Origin: Atherinomorus stipes | Lineage: Eukaryota; Chordata; Actinopteri; Atheriniformes; Atherinidae | Length of the DNA: 64,000 bases | Reading direction: 5' to 3' | Assembly (NCBI GenBank): GCA_023101725.1 | Contig: JALJCO010001075.1 | Location: 78,501 to 142,500, forward strand | Program-made: the position numbers and the translations under genes | The notes under the pieces: model-generated | Databases searched by the model: none | What the model was told of the DNA's origin: nothing | Seen by the model: only the letters and a program-made list of their open reading frames with translations | Part shown: positions 38,896 through 45,950 of the stretch, in pieces | How the letters are laid out: each line of letters begins with the position of its first letter | Numbering within the stretch: position 1 is the first letter of the stretch

Positions 38896-41800
38896 CTTCT
38901 CTATACTCCTTTTCCCCTTCTTCCTCTCAGCCATTCTTTCCAGAAGCGACTGTTGTAGGCCAGAATATATTTGTTTAGCCACTGATGCTCCAACTTTCCA
39001 TCAGCCAAGAACAAATGCTTTGCCTTGGGAGTGAGAAGACGGAGAGAAGGGGGGGCGGGGGAGCCCACAGCGGGTTGAGAGCTCTTGTTGTGGAGAGGAT
39101 CTGACAGACGCTCCAAGATGACACAGGCTTGGACAGCCGATGTCTGCATCTCTCTACTATACATCTGGGCCTATTTGTCTACACTCCCTTTCATTTTGGT
39201 ATCTTGAAGCAGCATAGCTGCAGGTCTGAAAAGCGCGCTTCGACAGCGATGGAGGATTTCTTCCATCAGACAGTGCAAACAACGTATCAGCACAGTAGAA
39301 CTGAAGGGAACTTTAGATGAGGAAAGCGTGGTGTATTCTAATAAGACTCACTTCAGAAAATCATATTATACAGTAGAATATGATAATTCATACACCCTAT
39401 GCTGGAGCAGTGAACTGGTGCGGGTGGTGTACTCTCAAATGTCAGCATAAATTTGCAAAATAAACGCAACCGGCATTCAGCAGGGAGTAGGAGAAGGGAC
39501 AATAAGGGTTTCTGCTGTTTGCGTGCATGTGTGTGTGTATTTGTGTGTGTGGGCATGACGATCCCTCTCAGAGGATGTGTGACTTTCTGTACACTTCTGT
39601 TTCAGCTCGCAGGAGCTACAGTATACCGCCAACAAATGTGTGAGCTAATCTGTGCTTACGTGTGTTTGCAGTGAAGGCAGAGCTGCTTGAGGAAAAAACA
39701 TTTCATCACAGCATGTTTTATCAAAGCCTCCTAAACACGACCCAATCAATCCAATCTGCCTTTACTTAAGAATAAGCGCCTGTGCATCTGTCCAATAAGG
39801 CACAAACAAGCAAAACAAAGCATCATAATGCCTTTTGAAGGCTCGTGCCATCACGTACTGCATTCTGTGGCGTGATATGAAGAGTTTTCATAAATAAAGA
39901 CCCACATATGTGAGCTCACATGTGTACACTCGCTGCATGTCCAATGTCAGAGTAATGCTTTAAGCCTTGGCATCTTATTTTACTACCTACTAAGCCTACA
40001 ACCTTTTACTTCCAATCCATGGGCTTTGGTTTGGGCTGGCTCAAGTCCAAGCTTCTCCTTGTCTATGTGACTGTTTGTTTCATTACCCATCTGTCCCCAT
40101 GCCTCACTGTCTGTCTGTCTTGTCATTTGCTGGCCTTTCCTATCTGTCCACCTCTCTTTCTTTCACTCATCTCTATCTTCTCTTGTTCCTGTGTTCCACC
40201 TGTCCATCTATTATCAGTGTACCTCTCAAAAGGACACGTATAGCAGGGACAGCATGCTAAAAAGTAAACTGAGCATCAATTTTCATTCAGAATCATGTAC
40301 AATGACTCGGGGCCTACAACAGCTGTAAATTCCTTCATCTGTGTATGTATGAGGTGGCCATGACATATCCCTGTGCGACCGGCCTTAGGACGTCTACATA
40401 GGAATCTGAATAAGCCAAAACCGAGGATACACCTTTCCATCAATCAAATGGTTGAAGCTCGACACGTAATCTGAGAGGAGACCTGTGGTTAAAAAGACAT
40501 TCGGTCACACTTCTGTGCTGTTATCTTTGGCAGTACACTGGGAACTTATTGGACTAACTACCCCTTAACAACTGCAGCCCAAAATAGACTGGACTGTCAC
40601 GGTCGGCCCGTTTTGAAGAGGTGTCAAACACGCCAGGCCAGGAGAGATAGCAGCTATGTGTGTGTGTGTGTGTGTGTGTGTGTTAAAAGATGGGGGAGTG
40701 GTGTATCATTCTCCGCATTTTGTGTCAGGGACAGTTGGGAGAGTGGCAGGGAATGGAGCTAAAGGCCAGCCAGGGGACAGCCTGTGATCTGAGGCTGTGT
40801 GCTGTTTACAGAACGCACATGTTAACAATTTCCATTGACCCTTTAGTAGTCAAATAATCTTTCTCTGGTGCAAAGACAACATTTTCAGGCCTAACTGTAC
40901 TGTATAACCAAACCTGGTTTGTACATTTGCCACAATATTATACGGAACTGCAACTTGAATTCAAGCCTGAGAAAAAAAAAAAAAAAAAAAAAAAACAGCA
41001 GGTGTTTGTCTTTCTGTCAAAGCTGCAAATCATTTCAGCTGTGGACTTAAGTAGTGACAGCAGGTTCAAACTTACAGGGAGCAAAGTGTTTGATGGGGGA
41101 CATTTAAAAGAGGGGCCTCAGTGTGACAACTGCACCCAGCTGTTCCACATGTTACTCAAAGCAGCTTTGATAATCCGCTTCCTGCTGAATTGTAAAGTAC
41201 AGGTATATACAAGAGATGATGGGAGACTACAAGAAAATAAAGAATACTCCGGTTGGCTTTAAAGCTGGCCAGTTATTAACACTTTCTATAATCTTCAACT
41301 TCTGAAGGGATGTCTTTTTGGTCTTTGCAGAGGCCAATCACGGGGGTGCAGGAAGTACAGCTACAGCTTCAGCTTTCTGATCCTTGCCAAGCAGCAAACT
41401 TTCCTCTGTCAGATTAAGTAGGATTAGCTGCGTCCTGCAGTATGATGAACTGTGAACTTCATATGGTGACTAGTAACTTTCCAAAGATGGAGGGGAAAAA
41501 AAAAACATAACTCTGGTCAGGAAAATATATGACTTGCTTTGAAACCCCAGTTTTCACAACTTAATTAGAAGCCTTTCCGTGCCCTCAGCAGTATTACAAT
41601 AGCTGCTGGCTTGTTGAGTGTGTGAAAACATCACCCGCTTACTGCAATATACAGTATTCATGTGGAGGCAAACACGTGCTCTAGTGTGCATGTGCACATG
41701 CAGCTGCACAGATACAGGCTCAATCCCATTTTGCAAGTCACACAAAGCTTCATGCTCAGAGCTACTTCCTTCATCAGGGTCCTCAGTGGGTGCTAAGTTC

Positions 41801-44800
41801 CATTGTGTTTTAAAATGACACACATACACACACATACACTCTTCATTGGTATTTTTATCCATCCCCAGAGCCACTCAGTGGCTGCAAGCCATATCACTCT
41901 CAGACGACAGAGGAGCCACGGTCACACCAGCCAGTACTTAAGACCCCCCTTCTTTTGTGTGTGTGCACATGCACGTGTGTATGTATCCAGGGTGGTCCAC
42001 AGAAGTAGAATGTGATATAAAGAGACTCTGAAAAGGTGGTGGTGGTAGGGAGGAGGCCAAACGTGGAAAGAATTTAGTCTGTTATCAACTGTTGCCTGCA
42101 AGACCACTGTGGACGCACACACAGAAAAGCACACAGCAGAGACCCTGGAATTGTAGCTACATGACAGGACCGTCGGCCTGCACATGCAGAGCCACCTCAG
42201 ACGGGGTTTTTCCTCCTGAGGCAAGTCTAAAGCAGCCAATCTCAGCCTTTCTTGTCTATCTCTGGCACTGATAAAGACTTATAATGAACTGGGGGCTGGA
42301 ACTCAGCCCCCAGACTGATGGCTTTATGGCCATGGCCAGATCATCACCCTCTGTGGACTTCGTTTGCCACCAGGTGAGAACAGAAAGGGAGAGACAGAAT
42401 GAAAGAAAGGGATAGGTGCGGAGAAAGAAAGAACAGAGAAGTGGGCCAAAGATTAAAGTTTTACACCCCAACCTTTGAGAAGCATGTTGCAATACAGCTG
42501 CCATGTTCAGAATTTACTATGGATGCGTTCTCTCAGATCTGAGTTGGATTACTGCCTTCAGGCTAAAATAAATGCTCAAAGTTTTGATAAGGCAGCTTAC
42601 CGTCGCGGCCAGAAGCCAAACGAGGGGACAAAGGTCCTCCCCAGGCTTATCAGTCGCCACCTTATCTCCACTTTTGTACTTCAGCACAATGTAAAGTCAT
42701 GTTTGTAAACTGGTAACAGTTGTACAATTTGTTTGGTTCACATTCAAGTATGTGATAAGATGCATTTGCTGTTACTCTATTTCATCCCTGACCCCTTGAA
42801 ATAATGATATCTTTAACTTAGTACCATAAAGCATAGAAGCAGCAGCTTACAGGGTTATAAATCAATAAATAGAGTAATTTACAACTTGATCTGTAAGCTC
42901 TACTTACCTCAAAAAGATTGGATGCTTCATTCCCATACTGAGTGGAAATTATCTCTGATTGGTCACTGTACCATTTGAGGCCACCCAGGAAGCTGTCTGC
43001 ATCCAAGTCACTGACATCCAGCTCTGAGAGGTCAAGTTCAGGGAGGTCTGGGCAGAGGGGCTGGTCTTCACCAACCAAGGCAGCACACTGGTGACACACA
43101 AAACAGGGATGGTCAAACAAAAGTCACGCATGCTTTTAGTATATGAAAGCAACAAACTGTTGGAAACTTGCTTGAAGCTCATCTTGAAACATCACAGTGG
43201 AAATGTGCTCGATGATTTTGAATATTTCTGCAACTTTCATATGGTGAGTTATACTGGCTAAAATTAATCGATGACTTTTCTTACTATCACCCAATTGATT
43301 ATTAACAGAGAAGCCTTCTGACAGGCTGGGGGTCAGCTGGTTTAAGGATCAATGTACAAAACGTGCAACCTGTTTCCACTTAGTTTCTGTTCTACCTCCA
43401 GTACACTGTGTACACTGTGATTGGTGCTGGCCTCCTTGCTACTAAATGCTGCCTGTTGACATTTTATTCACCAGCCTCTTTTATGTAATCTAGCCAGTGT
43501 GTACTATTTGTAGCAGCTGTTCCTGCTTCCTCCACACACAAATCATCAGCTCTGGCCTGGCAGCAGAAGAGGATTGTGAACAGAAGCTGGAAAGGTGCCT
43601 TGATGAGGGCAAAGAGGAGGCAACAAGTTCACATGGCTTGCTGTTTTTGCGTATCGATGTACAGTAAAAGTTACAGTCATTTTCGGAGTGCTACCTCCGA
43701 CAGCTGAAATTAACAAGGCAAGCAGACTTTCAAGAACTTTAAGCCTTATAACCCGGTCATAAAAAGAAAAAGAACAAAAACAACCCGATTTGAGGCACGA
43801 TCCGACTTTGTGCCAGCATGCAAATGCAAATCCAAGCTCGAGAAAATGGCTTTAAATCAGCTGTTGAAGATAATAACACTAATTTATTTGACAACGCATG
43901 AATGAGCGCCGAAGGGAGGTCTTCAGAAAGATATAAGATAGACATCCTCGGGCGAAGCCGAGGGGAGATTTGTCCCGCACGCTGAAGAGGGTTGAGAGTC
44001 GGGTTCGACTCGGGGCAAAGCTGAGAGAAGGATGCTGTGCCAACTGGGAAAAACCGTCCAGACACCGGTGTCACAGTTCATCAGTTCATGGATTTCACCA
44101 ACACGAATATACGATGACTTAAGATTATGATTAGACAAATCCGTTATGTTGCAAACGCAACAGGGAAGGGGACACATTCACGGCGTCTTAGCTTCCCCCC
44201 CTGAGATGATCCAGACGGACAAGGCACGGCATGACGAACTGGCAACACAGCTGGTCGGATATTCAGAGACTGGACGTCCTATGCTCGATTATCTTATGGA
44301 TTTCTTAGTAAACTAATGAAATAGCGCCGCCAGCCAGACAATCACGATGCACCACAGCGCTCCAATGATTTACGCACGCTTCGCACATAAAGCACCTGCT
44401 AGGATGATTATGAGAGGAAGTACCAATGGCAGCTCTCTTGTTTAAAGAGCAAGCTTTTAACAAGCAAACATGCAGACGTTTCTAAGAATCGATCGAAAAG
44501 AAGCCCCTGGAGTCCCCACATGTGTTGGCTTCACTGACTAACTGAACGCCACCGCAATGCAAACGGGAAACTCTCCTGACGCATACCTGGATTTAAGTGG
44601 CGTCTGAATGCTAAACGCCGCCGAAATTTCTACAGAGACACTGATAATAATTTAAAAGCAAAGTTTATCTCTCCCCATCTGATTTCACAGCCCACATAAT
44701 CAGAAATTTGCAGCCAGACTGCATTCATGGTGTAGTTACTGTTAAACTGTCTGAAGCACCAATGAGCTCATGAATGCAGCCAAATAGGCTATAGCCAGGT

Positions 44801-45686
44801 AAATACACATCCGGAACAAGCTGCGTGGACTCAAAGAATTAAAAAAGGAGATTAATAAGTATCCTTTTGATTTGCCCTATCTGTATGTACTTCAGTCAGG
44901 TATGATAAGATAAGACGACTGGAACGAACGTGCGCCAAATACATGGATAAAGATATTAAAAAGGGGTTGAATGAAAATCGCATAAAATCATCGACTTTGG
45001 CTGGATGCGATGTTGCTCTCCAGCCAGCGCTCCTTTAGCCGGGATGTTGGCACACAGTCGTTGCCGGCCGGTGCCGTTAAGACCGTGATGCTCCTGCGCG
45101 ATGCCAGATAGCGGTGCCTCTGTGTGGAAAACCTTTGCACTTGCCTTTGAAAACAACATGCGCTATCCCGATACGGCACATCAGAGGAATTATTATCGTC
45201 AGTAGATTTCATGCATCAGCGCAATACCTGACTTTGAGACATGTCAGTCATTTCGCCATGAATAAAAACCCTTCTTTGCACAGGAGCGCGTGAACTCCGC
45301 GGCTGGAGAGATTTCCCGTCAGCTTGCAAGCTCCGACTGAGCAGATCCTACGAGGAAAGCGTTGGTCCTGAGCCCCGTGCACGCATTACAACGAGTAACT
45401 GAGGGTGAAAAGGAAGATTCCGCACATTCCCTCCACTTGTCATATATCCCCGAGTTGTGTATTCCTCGCATCCTTAACCGTGTCCAGACGCGCACTACAC
45501 CAGCATGCCACAGACAGCACCGGCACAGGAGGAGAGAGCGATGACTTGTCCATCTCTCCGACAGGAAGGAGGGGGAGAGAAAAAAAAAGTCCAGAGGGCT
45601 AGAGGGATGAGAGAAGTCTGCGTTTCAGATGCGCTCACCTCTAATTCTCTCCACACCGAGTCCTGATTACACCTGTCCCACGCCAT
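11164..45686 (-). CDS. ppargc1a: PPARG coactivator 1-alpha (PGC-1alpha), 13 coding exons
   Basis: Nuclear transcriptional coactivator that docks on nuclear receptors, NRF-1 and MEF2 and drives mitochondrial biogenesis, oxidative metabolism and thermogenic programmes. Coding join, minus strand: 45686-45639, 43087-42908, 30079-29885, 28946-28821, 27702-27351, 25404-25359, 25156-25083, 21598-20389, 18516-18424, 17584-17464, 15642-15521, 15166-15015, 11267-11164; 2,823 nt, 940 aa, all introns GT-AG with consistent phase. Domain order: acidic N-terminal activation domain; LKKLL nuclear receptor box (142-146); ELLKYL motif; Ser/Gln-rich insertion; p38-type LTPESP (310-315); LTPPTTPP phosphodegron-like motif (342-349); HCF-1-binding DHDY (448-451); short Arg/Ser-rich region; RRM with VVYVGRL and NFGFITYR; conserved C-terminus SLLREAQCSLRR. 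Human PGC-1alpha is 798 aa; most extra length is in exons 5 and 8. The RS and RRM parts rule out PGC-1beta as best match. Identity is very secure; intron boundaries are inferred from sequence only. Confidence 0.97.
12858..12952 (+). repeat. LINE/SINE 3'-tail fragment (L2-type tail)
   Basis: Contains TGTAAAGCACTTTGAATTG, then ACATTAAATGTGCTATAAAT, then CTTGCCTTGCC. This is the typical 3' end of fish L2-like LINEs and SINEs that borrow that tail. Only the tail is recognisable; upstream is poly-A and AT-rich DNA. Confidence 0.6.
13375..13421 (+). repeat. (CTTT)n microsatellite with poly-T
   Basis: About seven CTTT units followed by a T run. Intronic (intron 12). Confidence 0.95.
15015..15166 (-). 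CDS. ppargc1a: ppargc1a coding exon 12 (RRM, second half)
   Basis: 152 nt, residues 856-907. NFGFITYRYTCDAFAALENG is RNP1 plus the second helix, followed by HTLRRASEPQFELCFGGQKQF and HYTDL. Acceptor GACCAG|G, donor CTTGG|GTAAGG, phase 1. Strongly conserved with mammals. Confidence 0.97.
15167..15520 (-). other. ppargc1a intron 11
   Basis: 354 bp splitting the RRM between its two RNP motifs, a position shared with other vertebrates. Nothing else seen. Confidence 0.85.
15521..15642 (-). CDS. ppargc1a: ppargc1a coding exon 11 (RRM, first half)
   Basis: 122 nt, residues 816-856. EERR then VVYVGRL (RNP2 of the RNA recognition motif) and RTELKRRFEVFGEIEECAV, the first helix and second strand. Acceptor GAGCAG|GAG, donor GATGG|GTAAGG, phase 2. 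The RRM with the RS region couples PGC-1alpha to RNA processing. Confidence 0.97.
15643..17463 (-). other. ppargc1a intron 10
   Basis: 1.82 kb with a (TGTC)n microsatellite at 15802-15822. No other feature recognised. Confidence 0.85.
15802..15822 (+). repeat. (TGTC)n microsatellite
   Basis: Five consecutive TGTC/CTGT units in intron 10. Confidence 0.9.
17464..17584 (-). CDS. ppargc1a: ppargc1a coding exon 10
   Basis: 121 nt encoding (R)YDSYEEYQHERLKREEYRLD through to RQKAI, residues 775-815, a highly charged helical linker between the RS region and the RRM. Acceptor CTACAG|G, donor GCAATA|GTAAGT, phase 0. Closely matches the tetrapod exon. Confidence 0.96.
17585..18423 (-). other. ppargc1a intron 9
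   Basis: 839 bp, unique sequence, nothing recognised. Confidence 0.85.
18424..18516 (-). CDS. ppargc1a: ppargc1a coding exon 9 (RS region)
   Basis: 93 nt encoding (W)SRHSTDLNAFRSRTHKSPHPQ then SRSPLSRRP(R), residues 744-775. Acceptor CCCTCAG|G, donor CCAAG|GTGATT. The end matches mammalian SRSPYSRRPR. The first half lacks the Tyr-rich ESSHYRHRTHR-like stretch of mammals, so the arginine/serine domain is shortened here. Confidence 0.93.
18517..20388 (-). other. ppargc1a intron 8
   Basis: 1.87 kb. Contains a pair of opposed GGGAAATGTAGTTC / GACTACATTCCCAC motifs at 19451-19524 (see findings) and a short AAAT-rich tract near 19630-19660. No exon seen. Confidence 0.8.
20389..21598 (-). CDS. ppargc1a: ppargc1a coding exon 8 (large central exon)
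   Basis: 1,210 nt, residues 341-743. It begins GLTPPTTPPHKASQENPFKA, a phosphodegron-like motif in the family. Conserved islands follow: TKKGPEQTELYAQLSK, DHDYCQ (HCF-1 tetrapeptide DHDY at 21278-21267), DQEIRAELNKHFGHP, IYPWEGT, and at the end Ser/Pro-rich then Arg/Ser dipeptide sequence of the splicing-factor-like region. The sequence between islands is diverged and expanded relative to mammals, with Thr/Ala- and Ser-rich stretches. Acceptor CATGCAG|GTCTG, donor CCCTG|GTAAGT, phase 2, closing in exon 9 with a Trp codon. Confidence 0.95.
21599..25082 (-). other. ppargc1a intron 7
   Basis: 3.48 kb, phase 1. A (CT)n tract lies at 23312-23332 and pyrimidine-rich sequence at 22440-22570. No coding exon or recognised transposon. 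Confidence 0.8.
23312..23332 (+). repeat. (CT)n microsatellite
   Basis: About ten CT units in intron 7. Confidence 0.9.
25083..25156 (-). CDS. ppargc1a: ppargc1a coding exon 7
   Basis: 74 nt encoding (N)DHKGSPFENKTIERTLSVEIAGTP(G), residues 316-341. Acceptor CTTCCAG|T, donor CCAG|GTGAGC. This block is almost invariant in the PGC-1 family and precedes the LTPPTTPP motif of exon 8. The 202-nt intron between exons 6 and 7 is the place where mammals produce the truncated NT-PGC-1alpha isoform. Confidence 0.95.
25359..25404 (-). CDS. ppargc1a: ppargc1a coding exon 6 (micro-exon, LTPESP)
   Basis: 46 nt encoding (A)KPTTLPLPLTPESP(N), residues 301-316 with both end codons split across junctions. 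Acceptor CTGCAG|CC, donor CAAA|GTAAGT. The LTPESP block is the conserved p38 MAPK phosphorylation segment of PGC-1alpha and lies in the region that mediates repression by p160MBP. Too short to be found as an open frame; identified from the neighbouring splice sites and family sequence. Confidence 0.95.
25405..26366 (-). other. Intron 5 (part common to both exon 5 forms)
   Basis: The shared intronic part downstream of the second donor. The long exon 5 frame continues to a stop at 26232-26230. A run of T (minus strand) followed by ATTAAA lies near 26120, so an intronic polyadenylation product ending at that stop is conceivable but unsupported. Confidence 0.6.
26367..27702 (-). CDS. ppargc1a: Candidate alternative long exon 5 (second donor, +328 codons)
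   Basis: The exon 5 frame remains open beyond the canonical donor to a stop at 26230-26232. Within it a second donor, TTAG|GTAATC at 26366/26365, has the same phase (1) as the first, 984 nt = 328 codons downstream. Splicing from here to exon 6 would give HPLL-AKPTT in frame and a 1,268-aa protein. The added segment holds RFIRYMHSYSLPPR (27132-27091), which resembles my recollection of LIRYMHTYCLPQRK in the centre of PGC-1beta. It also has a CEHC cluster, an LSQLL motif (26922-26908), a Ser run and an Asp-rich patch (26580-26536). Seen: open frame, both donors, motifs. Inferred: use in mRNA. The alternatives are that it is constitutive coding sequence in this species or a decaying relic. Confidence 0.6.
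27351..27702 (-). CDS. ppargc1a: ppargc1a coding exon 5, short (canonical) form
   Basis: 352 nt, residues 184-300 plus one base of the next codon. It starts MESPWNGKA (matching mammalian TENSWSNKA) after acceptor CACAG|ATG, then RRPCTELLKYLT, a conserved third receptor/partner motif. After that comes a fish-type insertion: a Ser run (27507-27421), a short SKKK basic patch shared with mammals, and a Gln/Pro/His run (27393-27355). Donor CGAG|GTGAGA at 27350/27349 is strong and phase 1. Joined to exon 6 it gives HHQR-AKPTT, matching human HLQ-AKPTT, which supports this donor as the conserved one. The reading frame continues open past it; see the alternative form. Confidence 0.93.
27703..28820 (-). 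other. ppargc1a intron 4
   Basis: 1,118 bp with a poly-A run at 28680-28703 on the plus strand; no gene or transposon recognised. Confidence 0.85.
28821..28946 (-). CDS. ppargc1a: ppargc1a coding exon 4 (LKKLL box)
   Basis: 126 nt, residues 142-183. It begins with LKKLLLAPANSQLSYN, the principal nuclear-receptor-binding LXXLL motif. Acceptor TGCAG|CTG, donor AAG|GTAGGG. The segment aligned to the mammalian RIRT AMPK site reads RIRPPP here (codon at 28841-28839), so the phospho-acceptor Thr is absent. Confidence 0.96.
28947..29884 (-). other. ppargc1a intron 3
   Basis: 938 bp, unique sequence with short poly-T/poly-A runs; nothing else recognised. Confidence 0.85.
29885..30079 (-). CDS. ppargc1a: ppargc1a coding exon 3
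   Basis: 195 nt, residues 77-141, KIDEENEANLLAVLTETL... to EPEEPSL. Contains the LLAVL motif (an imperfect LXXLL) and the rest of the activation domain. Acceptor CTAAG|AAG chosen because the family has Phe-Glu-Lys-Ile across this junction. A competing AG three bases downstream would drop the Lys. Donor TTG|GTAACA. The last third is Pro/Ser/Glu-rich and diverged from mammals. Confidence 0.96.
38852..38895 (+). repeat. T-tract followed by 21-base G homopolymer
   Basis: Nearly pure T (38852-38874) joins 21 consecutive G (38875-38895) in intron 2. G runs of this length can form quadruplex structures and are prone to sequencing-length error. Confidence 0.9.
40657..40682 (+). repeat. (GT)n microsatellite
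   Basis: About thirteen TG units in intron 2. Confidence 0.95.
42908..43087 (-). CDS. ppargc1a: ppargc1a coding exon 2
   Basis: 180 nt, residues 17-76, beginning CAALVGEDQPLCPDLPELDL and ending NLFE. This is the acidic Leu/Asp-rich activation domain that recruits CBP/p300 and SRC-1 in the family. Acceptor CACCAG|TGT, donor GAG|GTAAGT, phase 0 on both sides. It is nearly identical to tetrapod sequence, as expected for this exon. Confidence 0.97.
43088..45638 (-). other. ppargc1a intron 1
   Basis: 2.55 kb. The 5' half (about 43.9-45.6 kb) is visibly richer in CpG than the rest of the window, as expected next to an active promoter. Open frames here are short and unrelated to known families. 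No repeat recognised. Confidence 0.85.
45639..45686 (-). CDS. ppargc1a: ppargc1a coding exon 1 (start codon)
   Basis: Encodes residues 1-16, MAWDRCNQDSVWRELE, the characteristic PGC-1alpha N-terminus (two residues shorter than human, which has an extra Glu-Ser). ATG is at 45686-45684. The start context is weak at -3 (T) but has G at +4. Donor GAG|GTGAGC at 45638/45637, phase 0. Confidence 0.96.
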
Positions 45687-45858
45687 CCAGCCACTGAATG
45701 ACGGTCCGAGAAAAAAAAAATGTAAAAAAAAGAAAAAAAGGAAAAAAAAAAAAAGAAAAAAAAGAAACAAATCAAGTAAAAAAGAAATCCACACACGCTT
45801 CCCAGTCGCTCGCACACAGGCAACTGCTGCCCCTCGCCGAGAATGAACCGAGGGCACC
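45687..45858 (-). other. ppargc1a: ppargc1a 5' leader
   Basis: Sequence between the conserved promoter block and the ATG. The part nearest the promoter (GACAGGTGCCCTCGGTTCATTC on, positions 45862-45841) and the GTCATTCAGTGGCTGG just before the ATG match my recollection of the mammalian leader. Between them is an expanded pyrimidine tract (plus-strand A runs, 45711-45780). The transcription start is not determined by sequence alone. Confidence 0.6.
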
Positions 45859-45950
45859 TGTCTTACAACTGCTTTCCATCACATGACAAAGCTATTAAAA
45901 GTAGGCAGGGGAGTGACTCCGCGTCCACTCCACTCGCCAGTGACGCGCGC
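45856..45950 (-). promoter_or_regulatory. ppargc1a: Conserved proximal ppargc1a promoter
   Basis: On the minus strand this contains CTTTTAATAGC (TATA/MEF2-like, 45901-45891), directly followed by TTTGTCATGTGA with a CATGTG E-box of the M-box/CLEAR type (45887-45879), then TAAGACAGGTGCC. From memory the same order occurs immediately upstream of the mammalian muscle/liver PGC-1alpha start. A CGTCA half-CRE lies at 45945-45941, consistent with the CREB responsiveness known for this promoter. MITF/TFE-type factors at the E-box are an inference. Confidence 0.6.

Larger units (their letters stand above)
30080..42907 (-). other. ppargc1a intron 2 (12.8 kb)
   Basis: The largest intron, as in other vertebrates. 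It holds simple repeats: poly-T 31243-31270, poly-C 31321-31330, a T-tract joined to a 21-base G run at 38852-38895, (GT)n 40657-40682 and poly-A 40972-40995. No second gene, tRNA or recognisable transposon found. Several AT-rich non-repetitive stretches could be regulatory but show no decisive motif. Confidence 0.8.

Noticed and set aside
40927..41262. 111-aa open frame with a poly-Lys run in intron 2
   Set aside because: The Lys run is a genomic poly-A tract; the remainder has no similarity and lies within an intron.
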